This document shows positions 34,415-46,399 of a DNA stretch of 64,000 nucleotides, piece after piece. The stretch's first letter is position 1. Each line of letters opens with the position of its first letter. Source of the DNA: Eumeta japonica (taxonomy: Eukaryota > Arthropoda > Insecta > Lepidoptera > Psychidae); contig BGZK01001272.1 in assembly GCA_005406025.1 (NCBI GenBank), forward strand, positions 62,001-126,000, read 5' to 3'. The notes below the pieces were generated by a model that saw only the letters and a list, made by a program, of their open reading frames with translations, searched no databases and was not told the DNA's origin. The translations under genes and the position numbers were made by a program.

Positions 34415-36175
34415 TTTTTTTTTAATATCTATAATGTACAGACATTGGCCTGTTACAATTTTATTTTATGTAATACAGTTGTTTTAATTTTCTTTTAATC
34501 CAGAAATGTATAATTCAATCCAGTTTCATTTTGAAATTTACAAACAACTAGTCAAGAAAATGTGTTTTAACGCGTTCGACTCTATTACGTTCGACATATG
34601 TATTTGTGGCCAACTATACTCAAAATATAGTCAAAACCCTAAAATTTCTTACACAGATACAACCATCTTCCCTTGAGTGAGTAAAATTATTAATCTGGCA
34701 AATTTCTCTTGCATTTTAATAAAAATCGAAAATAATGAGGGATGTGATGCAGGTCAACCGATGATGTAGTTCACAATCTGATAATATAGCTGTGTGGACT
34801 TTGCCGCTTGGATTTGAGAGTATTGGCGACCAATTTTCATTCTTATAACGAACGCATAAGATTTAAAATTGTAAAACAATTACCGTCTCATGGCTGCGGA
34901 TTCGAAACATAGATAACGGAAACTTTATGAATCCACTAACTAAATCATGCCTTAAAAATGTAGAACGTGGCAGTGTAAAAGGCTTTAAAAAAAGATTTAT
35001 GGGCCATCTTTTCACTGCCGCCTTCAAAAGCGGATCCATGTTAATCTCAACTTTAAATCATCTTCCGAATTGCTTAGGTTACTCTAAAAGTGTCACAACT
35101 TGCGCTCATAGAAATAACAAAACGACGCACGTGCTAATAAATAATAGAATAGAACACCATTGTTTACATCAAATATGTGATTGGGTTTTTTTTTTATAAA
35201 ATCTATGAACTTTAATTGGTCGAAGGATTCTCAAAATTGTTGCTTATTGCTTACAATGAATTAAAAATGACATATTTATGACTTTCATCATAATTACACA
35301 TTAAGTTGTTTAAAAAATTACTTTTAACATTATTTTACGACAAACTCTCACTTAAATTGACCAATTTTGATTTTTTAATAATTGAAATGTTAAAATTTTG
35401 GAAATTATCGATTTAATATTCTTAAAATAAAAAAAAATAATTTTCGATTGACATACTCATTTGAGCTCTATTTATCAAGCTAACAAATACATATTGGTTT
35501 GGAATTTTTTGAAACCCGTCTTCTCGTCATTTTTTGTCTAAATATATCTTTTGATTAAATTTATTGATTTGAAAGAACCGTGAGACAATCGACATTTTTA
35601 AGAAACAGAGTCGATTCGTTTTTGGAGGTGATCTAGTCATTAGTCGTTTTCATTCTTTAAATTTTTTAAGTAACCGAAGACTTACTTTATTAAACAATAT
35701 AGAATTTTCAGAAAGCTTGAAGCGAATTAAAATAATTTCGAGTACTGTTAATCTGATCGTAATTGTTTATTAGTTATTGAAGGTTTGCTTACACACATAC
35801 ACGCATACGATTGACGATTGGCGAAAAAACATGTATGAGAACGCATGATTGCTTGCTAAGACATCAAAACGTTGATATTTGATTAAAAAACCTGATTTTT
35901 GAGAATCGAAATGAAAATTACAACTTTCCGATTTTCTTCTCAGTATTGAATTTTTTTAACGGGACGTTGAAAAGGAAATAATAAAATGTCTGGCATAATT
36001 GGAGGTTAAAACTCCTCGCTTATTTTTATAATGAATTCTTAAGTCTCGAAGCTCAGAAGAATTTTGATCATATTCGAGAAAATACAGCTTAAAAAAACTT
36101 GTAATCCAAAAACTTTACCGTTATCAGAAAGCGCAATAAATCAGAAGTATAATAATATTTAAACAATCCGTTACG
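34415..36175. other. AT-rich sequence; part resembles the 53.5-54.4 kb segment
   Basis: No gene recognised. The stretch at about 35340-35960 ends with tttgcttacacacatacacg (35783) and aaacctgatttttgagaatc (35887). A parallel order occurs near 54300-54370. A stem (ggcagtgtaaaag/cttttcactgcc) at 34969-35019 is noted under findings. Confidence 0.4.
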
Positions 36176-36311
36176 CTTTACCCATGTACCTGCGATGGGC
36201 GCTGCGATGTACCGACTTCCGTATCACTCAACCGATACATGTACATACCAATATTCATAATGATCGGTCAAATCCTTTTATATATATATATATGTATGTA
36301 TATATTTCGAT

Positions 36312-36545
36312 ATTAGCATTTACTCCCGGCTTCGTCTTAATCGGAATTGTGACTGGTAGCGAAACCGGAATTGAAAGCGGGGTGGGCAGAGAATTGCGAA
36401 CGGGGCGAGAATAGAATCTGATCGGAACCGAACCGCTAGCTGGACCGGGACCAAAACGGAGAACGGCATTGGGGTCGAAAACGGATGTTGGGTCGAGAAT
36501 ACAATCAAATGTGTGATCGGCTACGGAATCGAAAGCGATACGGGT
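36312..36545 (+). repeat. Degenerate hexanucleotide array 7
   Basis: Starts with ATTAGCATTTACTCC as array 2 does. It then shows 6-bp steps such as gtagcg, aaaccg, gaattg, aaagcg and, after phase slips, cgggac, caaaac, ggagaa, cggcat, tggggt, cgaaaa, cggatg. CG recurs every six bases over about 200 bp. Confidence 0.8.
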
Positions 36546-36559
36546 ATTCAGTTAGAAAT

Positions 36560-36676
36560 CAATCGACACAAAAGATGAAGGAATTCATTACCCGTCCATG
36601 CCGGCGCAGCTGCGGGCATTAGTTATACGGGCAAGAACAAACAAAAAGGACATAATAACGTCTGCCGGGCCGGCTA
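36560..36676 (+). mobile_element. Possible Helitron-type 3' end
   Basis: Ends in gtctgccgggccggctagt (about 36660-36678). The palindromic gccggGccggc just before CTAG followed by T fits the hairpin-plus-CTRR rule of Helitron 3' termini, and similar ends are common in Lepidoptera. The 5' end is not identified, and the hexanucleotide array lies directly upstream. Confidence 0.35.
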
Positions 36677-36679
36677 GTT

Positions 36680-37091
36680 GTACTATATAAAGCATCGATT
36701 CATTGGTATTTAACAATCATTCTTGTTTTGCAGATAAGAACTTTCAATAGGGGCTTTGATATAATAAAACATAACAAAAGCAAATATTTTGCTACTATAT
36801 TGAGTGGGGCATTATTCGATAGATCTTTTAAACTATTGTGAGTGTTTAACATTTGTTTAAACAATTAGATAGACAGCTATGCATATAGAATAGTGCTTTC
36901 GTGGAATGTGATGGAGTGAAATCTAGCAATGGAAAAGGGTTATGAAAAATTTTACACCTGATCTTTTACTGGGTAGTGACTGCGCATAGAATATCAAAGG
37001 TGAACTTTAGAACAAGCGGTGGTAGAGTTGAAAATGCAATGTATGGTGAATTCCGTGTTGAATTCTAAATCTATACGAAAGGATTTTAGAA

Positions 37092-37125
<34 letters not shown>

Positions 37126-39930
37126 ATATGTCATCAGAAAAATGTAAAATAAACATTAAATTTTTTTTAATTAAAAATTGACTTCAGAATATTATACTAA
37201 AAGTATAGAACAAGTTAACTAGTTCGTTATTGGAACTTATTTATTGAATTGCAAAGCCGTAGAAAGAAAATGATAAAACTACTTTTTTAATGTAGAAGAC
37301 ATCTCAGTTGCATAATGAGAAGCGAATATTAAATTTTGTATTTAATAAGATAATTATTTTCCTTTTCTATTCGTTATCACATTATAATATTCTCTTTTAT
37401 TTCATATCAAATAATCCCCCTACTATTTCTGTATTAAAAAGTCGTGGTAGGTATAATGGTTAAAGATCACTTGAAAAGTTTCATTTTGTTAATAAACAGC
37501 AAGGCTATAACAAACTCGGCTAGAACGTGACTTAATTACCTGAGTAACCAATACAATTAAATCCAACATTAACTTAATGGAGTTTTAATCGATTTATAAT
37601 GATTAGTGCTGTATTAACCGTTAATGTTATTTATAAATAAAGGTCGATTCATAGTTTCTAAAAATCTTGCATTGGAGTTCCTTGAGTCATTGTGATTACG
37701 TAAGCATCTCATAAATTAATGTTTTGTATGAAATAGATTGGAATACTTCCAAATATTTTTGCTGTGTTTGAAGATGTTATGTTTTTATTAAGTTATGTTA
37801 TCTTTTCTGACAGTACGGAATCGGTTCCTTGTTTAAATTCGATTACAAAGTTCCGAATAAGCTATAGAAGTCTACAATCAAGGAGGCGATTATTGGCCCA
37901 TGTCATTGAGCCCATGTGGTAATTATCACATGAGGCAATTATCGGATGTGGAATTTCCCACATGCAAAATGACGACAAATGGCAAATTTCGGTTAAAATC
38001 TGTATTCCCATTTACCTGTGGAATTTTTCCGCGAGACCCTCAAATGTCGGTTTGTAAAAAATGTAAATTAGTTGTATGAGCACTGCAAATAAACACGTTT
38101 TGTTTCTTTTTTCAGTTAAAATCTAGGTGAACCAAAAAATACATATAGTTCAGTCAAGTTAGCTCCAAAAATAAGGTTGCAATAATTTGCATAGAGCGAG
38201 TATAGTCTTTTTTAACCGGATCAAATGGTATTATGACGTTTTTAGCAGCACACTTTTTTGTTTATGTGTTTGTTTGTTCATCGGTTATGTGAAATATTGT
38301 GACCGCTCTAAAATAAAATTCCGGTGAGCTCCAGACTTAAAATCCTAAATATATCTGAGAATCAGATGACAATGTAAATACTGTGTAAGAATAAGAAAAA
38401 GAAGTAGAAATGGAAGTTGTTGAAATTTTGAAAGTGGCTCAGAATCAAACGACAATACAAAAAATGTGCACGACAAAAAAGAAAAGAAGGTGAATTCTGA
38501 AATTTAAAATATAATTTAGAATTGGATGACAATGCGAAAAAATCTGGAAGAAGAATGAGAAGACATTCTTTACTGTACGATTTAAATTTTTACTCTTGAC
38601 CAGGTAATTTTAAATCAATTGCAAAATTTCGCACACAAGACATTAATAAAAAGCTAAAAATGACAGTGGAAATAAAAGTAAGACGTTTATAAAATTAACA
38701 GACCAATTTTTTTCTATTTTAATTTTTTTTCTTATTTATGACTATATGTGTAGTATTAATATTTAAAATGGAAAGCTTGGAGCTGAAAACTTCTCCATCT
38801 AAAGTGGAAAGATTATGGGAGGATAGCAGTGGGACGACTATGAGTCATGTTTTCATTAAAAAAAGTTTTACTCGTGATATTGTTCTAAATTTAACGTGTT
38901 GCCATTAGTGTTGTCTGCTAAGGCACACCGTCGCGTATCACGTGAAACTGTTTGACAATTATTACAGATTTGAAATTGAGAACACCGATTTAGTGTTTTC
39001 ATTTGACATTTTTTTGTTTCATACAAACATTGTCTCATATGACAATTTCCACACAGCCGAGAACGGCCTCTCAACGGCCTCTCACATGTAAATGTGGACT
39101 TACAATTGAGTCTAAATCTGGATCTAGACTAAGGACCACTCCTTTAATGTTCAACTTTTTACTTCCGTCTTTCTGTAACTATAAACCATATTATCTAAGT
39201 CACCTCACATTATTTACATACAATTGTTTACTGTGCTATGCCAAGTTTTATATCAAATAACATGCCTTTCAACTAACTCCAGATTTAATAATAAAATCAT
39301 TCTTCTCGACTCGCTTCAGAATTACCAGCCGAACATAAATCGTTTTGGGTGCTCTGCAGCTAAGAAATTTTAAAAAACTGCCGTTGGCTTATACGCTCGG
39401 CAAAGAGAGGAAATGGAGCAATTCATCTTAATAACAGCCCATTGCAACCATTAAAGATATTGCCCTGAAAATACCCTTTTTCACCTTCCTTCCGCCCTTT
39501 CTCGCCACGCACAGGGACGTTGCTGTCGTTTATTCTTATTGGATAACCGTTTTCGGTACGACCCGTGTCCTTATCGCGGACTATTGACGACAGGAGATTA
39601 AATTTTTCGATTCCAGTAATTACATGACAATCATCTACTGAAATCAAAATACCAATTTTGTATGACTCACGAAAATTACGTTAATATGGCCCTTGAAAAT
39701 TATTTATTTTGTGAAAAATAATACTCATACATACACTAGAGAAATGTTTCTGTGTATAAATTGATGTATCAGCAATCTACAGAGATCATCGATAAGCTTG
39801 GCACGTAATATATTAATACACCTGGCACGCACGGAACGCGAATTTAAGTCGTCCAGACTGTTTTTCCCACTCACGTACGAATAGAAATATCAATTGACGG
39901 CTTTTGCTTTAATAGTGAAAGGAAATATTA
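36680..39930. other. AT-rich sequence without recognisable gene
   Basis: A short (AT)n-(TG)n run occurs at 37091-37128. Short inverted words (cacatgagg, ccacatg) sit near 37900-37975, and a 13-bp tandem (ggcctctcaac) near 39060. Frames at 38868-39074, 39003-39260 and 39423-39647 are not recognisable. Confidence 0.5.
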
Positions 39931-39944
39931 TGAAGAATACTACA

Positions 39945-40345
39945 TGACAAAGAATCTTTGACGAATTGCCATTCCCAAAACTGGGTAGGGCTGCCTATAT
40001 GTCCCAGTAGTGACATAGACTATGTCGTGCCAAAGCTCGTCATCCCACTGCTGAAGTATCATTTTAGTCTTCCCAACTATACTTTTTATTTCGAATCGAA
40101 TAGATTGGAACTCAAGCCCTCCGAGATTATTTAGTGCGGGTAGAGAACTTTGACGACTGCTGTAATCAGCGCAGTGACAATTCCGATGACGTAACATACT
40201 CTCGGACACATAGAACCAGTGGTTCGATCTAACTTAAATTAGCCAAAAACTTATTGATCAACTTTCCCATGGTCTGAATTGGAATCCGTCGCCTTTAGGT
40301 TCAATAGTGACGCTCTTGACCACTCGATCATCACCGCTAGCTCTA
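39945..40345 (-). mobile_element. tRNA-derived SINE with RTE-like tail, copy 4, plus an unassigned right-hand piece
   Basis: On the minus strand the head reads gatcgagtggtcaagagcgt (near 40325), followed by a B-box-like gacggattccaattc. Its next part aligns with copy 3 (gctaatttaagttagatcgaa against cttaagtcgaat). The tail cgtcatcggaattgtcactg (about 40185) is a diverged form of the shared tail. The part from 39945 to about 40080 is probably a different repeat, since it does not occur in the other copies; its minus-strand reading WDDELWHDIV is curious but unassigned. Confidence 0.55.
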
Positions 40346-40349
40346 TGGT

Positions 40350-41000
40350 ACGGACTGTCATCCAGTTTTATCCTTTTCTTGGAAGACATCCTCATCATAT
40401 GGTGCATTAGAAGGCGTGTGCAAAATGCAATTTTTCAAGTTCTCTACTTTGAAATGCGTAATTACTTAAGTTGTCATTGCTTTTCTGTTATTCTAAAATA
40501 TAGTGTTTTCCATTGTAAATAATATAAATTTTCACACATAATGAAAATTGAAGACAAACAAAAGGCAATATCATACTGTGAATTCAAAAAATTACAAAAT
40601 TAGGTATGCTTCGATGTAAGAGTTACCTGAGTCTATCTATATTTTTGGACTCATAAAATTGAAGAACAAAACCAAATTATATAATCTAAGTAATTTATTT
40701 ATATCATTCCACTGGAAACATATTAACCTCATAATCTCTATATTTTCTAATCTTAGAGCTTGAGCGTTTAATCTTCTATGGTGGTCCAGTCCGGAAGGAG
40801 GACTGTTTATACGGCTTATCATACTCTATGAGATGAAAATGGCTCAATATTAAGATCAAATGCTAGCCTGAATTGTAAGGGATTTAGTCTTCTCGTTGTA
40901 TAGTATTGTGATAACCACTCGGTCAATACCATACGTATTTCCACTCGATGCTGGTACGAAATACGTTCAAGAGATTCTCTAAAATACAGACATGCACTTT
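40350..41000. other. AT-rich spacer
   Basis: No recognised element; frames on both strands are short and without resemblance. Confidence 0.45.
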
Positions 41001-41004
41001 TTTT

Positions 41005-41970
41005 TTTCAACGTAGTTCCTCTTTATCTGAATGCATTTATTATATCTGTTAGCAATTTCATTTTTATTTTTTATAAAAGTGATTTTCCTTCTGTCTGTTA
41101 AAATGTTTGGTCACAGCCGCCTTCAACTTTCATCGTCAATACATCGTGGCTCTAGTTTTTTTTTTTCCGGTTCGAAAATGATTATTGGTTACTGAGGAGC
41201 CAGATTTAGACTGCTAGCTTATTCTTTCTTGATTTCAAATCTTCAAACAGACGCAGCAGTCTTTACAGTTTGAGCGGTGTGGATTGAAGCATTATCATAC
41301 AGAATTAGCACATATTTTGGAAACTTCACACTCTTTTTTTAGTGGTTGCTCTTTAGAGCCATAGAATATTAGTACAGTATGATTCGGTGAATTGATTTTT
41401 TGATCATTATAGTCTATGAGTAATATTCTACTATAATCTTAAGAGACAGTGACCATGATCTACCGAGCTAAACAAAAGATCTTGAATTCCATAGGACGAG
41501 AGCTGCTCCTGTAATACTTCTCTACATAGACTCTTCCTGTTTTTCAGGGTCATATTGCTAAATTTTGATTTCATCTTGAGTAAATTTTTATTTTATTATT
41601 ATATCTACGTTTACCCCACATGCGCTCTAAAAACTACGAACAGCACTCCAGATGGAATGTTGTTTGATACAGCGTCAGCATTCGTGATACCCATTTCGCG
41701 GTCAATTTTAAAATAGATCATAAATGGCTGCCTCTGGGACCAATATAAAACCAACTGTCTGAGTTATTAACTTTACCTTCACTCAACTATTTTCCAATAC
41801 AATTTTCTTCATTCTTTCTACAATTATCTGTGTAGAATCTTCCACAAGTCGGCTTACATGAGGGTGGTCCTCGATTCTTTGCAAACCACGTTTAAATTCA
41901 CTTGACTCTTGAATAATAGATAATGAAGAGCCAAACTTCACACACCTAAATAGTATTCATTTCTTCTTTA
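41005..41970 (-). mobile_element. Degenerate mariner-family transposon (transposase pseudogene C)
   Basis: The minus-strand reading gives scattered mariner transposase blocks in correct order. SSEFKRGLQRIEDHPHVSRL comes from the helix-turn-helix region (about 41905-41845). YDPEKQEESM is the block that follows the first catalytic aspartate (about 41550-41520). LILYDNASIHTAQTV is the second aspartate motif (about 41310-41265), and a C-terminal DDESLKAAVTKHF then CIQIKRNYVEK lies at about 41135-41005. The third aspartate motif (normally HPPYSPDLA) survives only as SLNLAPQ. Stops and frame changes are numerous. It is more diverged than mariners B and D, so probably older, and appears to be of a different subgroup. 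Confidence 0.75.
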
Positions 41971-41974
41971 ACAC

Positions 41975-42670
41975 ATTTTTTGCTTTTTCTTTATTTAATT
42001 AAAAATTAAATAGCACTATGATACTCTATTTTGTTCAAAAATGCAAAACAACTGATATTAGTTGCGTTTGTGTTTAACTTTTACAAAAAACAAGTGGATT
42101 TCTTTTCCATTGTCAATTACCAAATATTCAAATTAAATGAATAAATTTCAAAAATTAGGGTACGATTTTCAGTCCGGTTTTCTAAAAGCAATTTTTCATA
42201 AGATCTTGACGTTTTAAGGTCCTAGGAATCTATTTTAACCATGTACCGACTGATGTCTGTATATATTTGCATGTATGTAAGCTTTTCATAACTTTTAAAC
42301 GAAAGAGGTATCGTTAGAGAATTTTTTTCAAAAGTGTTTTATTGTATTTTTCAAACTACCGTAGAGATACATTCCAAATTGTATTAAAAAATATTCTGCT
42401 TAAAAACAACGTCAATCTTTGCAAACTGCATAAAAATCTATTAGTTCGGTCGAGATATCGTTAAGGAATAATTCCATAGAAAGTATTTTTTCAATATAAC
42501 TTCTAGAGTTCTTGCCGGATTGATGTTCGGTATCGGTCAACGTTTCTTATAAAAAACTGCTTCTGATTGCCATAAAGCAGATCAATATCGGATGATGATA
42601 CATTTAAAGCTTCGGTTTTTTTGCCGCCAGATGACACGTTTTTCGCCCGCCGCTCGCGAAAAAAACAACA
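41975..42670. other. AT-rich non-coding sequence, part of an old repeat perhaps
   Basis: No gene. The part at 42150-42500 has the style of insect interspersed repeats (tgtctgtatatatttgcatgta near 42254) but I cannot assign it. Confidence 0.35.
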
Positions 42671-42674
42671 CAAG

Positions 42675-42678
<4 letters not shown>

Positions 42679-42750
<72 letters not shown>
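42679..42750. repeat. (AT)n microsatellite
   Basis: About 35 AT dinucleotides; the Y/I frame across it is an artefact. Confidence 0.97.
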
Positions 42751-42752
<2 letters not shown>

Positions 42753-42754
42753 AA

Positions 42755-43030
42755 GCTTTTATTTCAGTATAAAGGTATGTTTACATTTCAAAGTGTTATA
42801 GATTATAGGCTAGGTTAGTTTATAATTATGTTTGTTATTTAATATATTTCTAGCTGTTCCTTTTATACAGAACCCCTTTCGGGTAAAAGCCTTCTAATTC
42901 CTTCCATTTGTCCCTATTTTGGGAAAGTGTCAACCAGTCTTTACCAAGCCACCTTTTATATCGTCAGCCAACGTTTAAGTATGCTTTGCTTTTTGAAACC
43001 ATCGGATATACAAAAAAAAGCAAGAAGAGA
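42755..43030. other. Unannotated spacer
   Basis: No recognised feature. Confidence 0.4.
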
Positions 43031-43034
43031 AAGA

Positions 43035-43125
43035 GATATATATATATATATATATATGTATGTATATATATATATACACAAAAAATTTCGTGTGTGTATA
43101 TATATGTATATATACGAAATTTTCA
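43035..43125. repeat. (AT)n/(TG)n microsatellite with embedded inverted repeat
   Basis: Two AT-rich tracts are joined by aaaaaatttcgtgtgtgt. The words aaaatttcgt (about 43082-43091) and acgaaatttt (43114-43123) are reverse complements and enclose a self-complementary TA/TG tract. Confidence 0.85.
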
Positions 43126-43239
43126 ATAGACTACTGTCGTTCGTGAGATAGAGGCATGCGACAGTAAGACGGATATATATATATCATCCGTAAGTAGGTT
43201 AAATGTTGTGGTAGCACATATTTCGACCAGTAATGAATA

Positions 43240-43555
43240 TTGAATATTTATTGCTCCCTATGATTCCATGCCGGCGTATGTTCCGTCTTACAATTTAATT
43301 ACGCGTTTCCCCAGTCACATTCATATGTGGCCGGTTTCATGCGGAATCCTAAAAAGTTGCAAATCTTTGAGGGAACACATTCCATTTTCGCGTCTCGTCC
43401 GTGCGCTATGATTGAATATCGTGACCGAGAAAAAACCCGAACGCCCGACGCGAACAAAAGCCCGCCGCGATGCGTGCACCCCGGCAGTTTCTATTTCATT
43501 GCGTCTCGTGCCACATCTTGTACAATACAAGCGAAGTATCGTATACTACAAACGA
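43240..43555. other. CpG-rich islet open on both strands
   Basis: CG-dense (gcgtctcgtccgtgcgc, cgcccgacgcgaac, cccgccgcgatgcg). Frames on both strands (43327-43566 plus, 43321-43530 minus) reflect stop depletion. No family resemblance. Candidate promoter or conserved non-coding element; a hairpin follows immediately. Confidence 0.25.
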
Positions 43556-43557
43556 GA

Positions 43558-43614
43558 TGTATATAGTACTCTGTGATCTGGCGATTTACGGCAAATCACA
43601 GAGTACTCTATGTA
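43558..43614 (+). ncRNA. miRNA-like hairpin (candidate)
   Basis: An exact 13-bp stem pairs 43565-43577 with 43595-43607. After one mismatch it is extended by about six further pairs, including G-U, to 43558/43614. The loop is 17 bases. Stem length and loop size are within the range of animal precursor microRNAs. I recognise no known mature miRNA in it. The strand is not determined by the sequence. Confidence 0.25.
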
Positions 43615-43619
43615 CATAT

Positions 43620-45290
43620 CTTTCTGCCTTCATTTATAGACGCGATTAGACCATGGATTCATGTAATTTTATCGCCTTAAGTGATCAATACTTAAATATA
43701 TTTTTAATACAGTTACAACAATTTCTATAGAAATTTGTATTTTGACAAAGTATTCAGGTCATTTATATATCGGTGTGTCCCCTTTGGAAAAACAAAATAT
43801 TTATTTTCTAAACTTGGCTTTATTTAGCGCCATTTTGTAAAATTTTAGGTAATTATTTTTTTTGCTATATTTTTCATTCTCCACAAAAAACTGAAATATG
43901 AAACAAACATTAGCAAATTTTTTTTTATTTTTCATACTAAGCACTGCTATTATAACACCGATATCAAGTTGTGTTTTTTACTTTTAAGTTCACAAACGTT
44001 GTAATGTTATATATGTGTAAATATTTATATATTATTTTATTTTTTGGTTAAGTTCTGAGGTTTGATCTATAATTTTAAAACTATTCATATTAAACATGTA
44101 ATTTGAATACCTAATACATCTAAAGTCTTAAAATAATAAGTTTCGTGTATATATAATTCATGCTATATATCTTATTCTAGTTTATACGTGGATACCAAAA
44201 TACTGAAATATTGAAATATAATATTGAATTAATTATATGTTAATATTGAAATATCAAAAATAATTAAGACGATCACAACCTAATTCGAAGGTCGTAGGAT
44301 GGCCGGCGAAAACGAAGCGGCCGCAATAGTTGGATAGAAATCTGTTTCTACTTCACAGGCTTTTTTTTGCAAAGCTAGTAACAGATACTATTAAGTATCT
44401 CTTACTGCTTTCAATCATCTATGCCCTCATTTTTAAAACTATAATTCTATATAATTTGAATTTTGCAAGTTCGTGTGATGTGGCTAACTGCCCTGGTTGG
44501 AATAAAATTACCATTAAATAATGACATACTCAAAATGTTTTGGAAATAGTCAAATAGTATAGATAATTCAATGTTTTTCGAGTGGCCATGACTTTTTTCT
44601 TGCTTGTTTTAGTTTTAATTTAGTGGCACGGATGCGGAGTTTGCGAAATGTGTATTGCGAATATGGTTTGATTCATTTTCACTACTGTGAAGAGGGAAGG
44701 TTTACAGAATACGGGATAGACAATGGTAACAACAAGAATGGAATGCGTGTCGTCATCGCGATACAAAAAACACCGGCTGAAAACGGCCTGTGTTATATAA
44801 AATCGTGCTATAGATATTTACTTCAAAATAATCTACGCAATTATTGACTTGTAGGTGAGCGGAGACTGGAAAAATAAAACAATGTGCGTTTCAAAAGTGT
44901 GTTTTTATACTTTGAAATTCATAGGAACGATTTAATGCGTCGGAAATTATCGCTAAATATTTTTTTTAATAAAAATAGATTACACGCAGGGGATTTGAGG
45001 GGAATGATACATGAAGAAATATTAATCCGATTTTGAACTTTAAATTTAAAGACTTCAATATCGGTAATATTTTCAAACTTCGATTTGAAAATTAGTTGAT
45101 TGAATGAAACAAAAGAAGAATATTTAACTAACATTTTATGTATATTTTATAAATGTGAAAATTGGTTAAATTTGAACCAATATTTGATGTCTCATTAAAT
45201 CACGCATAGGCGTTCGAATTACATAAGTCAAATTTGCTGCACTAATACAACATGTTTTTAATTAATAGATAAGATGACTTTTACCTCGAC
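43620..45290. other. AT-rich sequence without recognisable gene
   Basis: Mostly low-complexity AT-rich DNA. A GC-richer spot near 44285-44330 (ggccggcgaaaacgaagcgg) is isolated. Frames at 44330-44521 and 44623-44847 are not recognised. Confidence 0.5.
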
Positions 45291-45309
45291 AGTGCGCTTC
45301 TGTGGGATA

Positions 45310-45650
45310 GCATGATCGGGATTGAAATCGAATATGGTATCGAGATCGGATTGAGAGCGGCTCCGAATTCAGAATCAAAACCAGAAGTTAGAACGAGGTC
45401 AAGAACGGAAACGATATCAGAATCAATAGTTACAGCGAAATCAGGATCTAACATAGAAGAAGAGTCGGTATCGAGAGAGAGGGACTGTGGCCAAAATTAA
45501 ATGAGAGAGATCAAAATTCTAATCAAAATCGGGTTCAGGAACAAACAAATAGCGGAATTGGGATTAGAATCGATACAGGAAAGAAGATCGAAATTGAACA
45601 GTGGGGAAGTATTGAAATTGAGAATAGGACGGGGTCGGTATCATAATTAT
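45310..45650 (+). repeat. Degenerate hexanucleotide array 8
   Basis: The longest array. Regular at the start (gggatt, gaaatc, gaatat, ggtatc, gagatc), giving an alternating I-E/I-G translation, then drifting through gaatca, agaacg, gaaacg, gtatcg. It resumes at about 45545-45650 (gcggaattgggattagaatc, gaaattgagaatagg). The 62-codon frame (45312-45500) is an artefact of the period. Confidence 0.8.
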
Positions 45651-45654
45651 CTTT

Positions 45655-46390
45655 GACGTCTTTACATACAAAACATGAAATAATTTATTGTGTGTCCATG
45701 CAGTCGAACTCGCGTAAAAAATTGGTTATATTTATATATCCGTCTGAATGTGGTTTATTGAATCAACGCAAGTGGCCATCATCGCTCTATATCTACGAGA
45801 TAAATAACCGCAAATACATGCGTCGTTACGATCAAAGGAAATCATATCGAATTTCTCCCATTACAAAGCGAGTCGTATTATCGAGAGTACGTGAACAAGA
45901 GGCTTTCCTTGTCAAAGAGCTAATCGTCTAATAAATAGTCCGGAAGACAACCGCGTGATTTATCGTGTGGACGATACCTAGTATAGACTATAAATCACAA
46001 TCAGTACCTAGAAGTGGAGAAACAACAATATACTAACTCGACGTATTAGAAACGCATAAAAATAAAATAAATGTGTTACGGGTAGCCGGGCTTTTGGCAT
46101 TAATTTGTAAATAATTGTATTATTTTGTTTTATAAAACGGACTTAGTGAAGAATTCCTTTGTGTTTTTATTATACTGTGTGCTTATTAAATAATTTAAAC
46201 AGTTGTATTTTTATTATTCGGGTAATGATTAGTTGCAATGAATTGTATGTTTTGCCTATTTTGCCTTTATGTATATTTATTGTGTTTTTATAACATTTCT
46301 TGTTTTGCTTAATTTTCTTGTTTTTTGTCGTATTTGATCATGAATACGAAATTATTGTGATGCATATATGAGTTGCATATAAAATTGTAT
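45655..46390. other. AT-rich spacer
   Basis: A 92-codon plus-strand frame (45653-45931) is of mixed composition but lacks any motif I know. The rest is T-rich. Confidence 0.45.
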
Positions 46391-46399
46391 CTTGTTGGG

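Noticed and set aside
42621..42818. Frame with a long I-Y repeat
   Set aside because: Translation of (AT)n; the same applies to frames near 43.0 and 60.0 kb.
45312..45500. Frame with alternating I-E and S-E residues
   Set aside because: It is a by-product of the 6-bp period of hexanucleotide array 8; similar alternating frames arise in arrays 2, 4, 6 and 7 on either strand.
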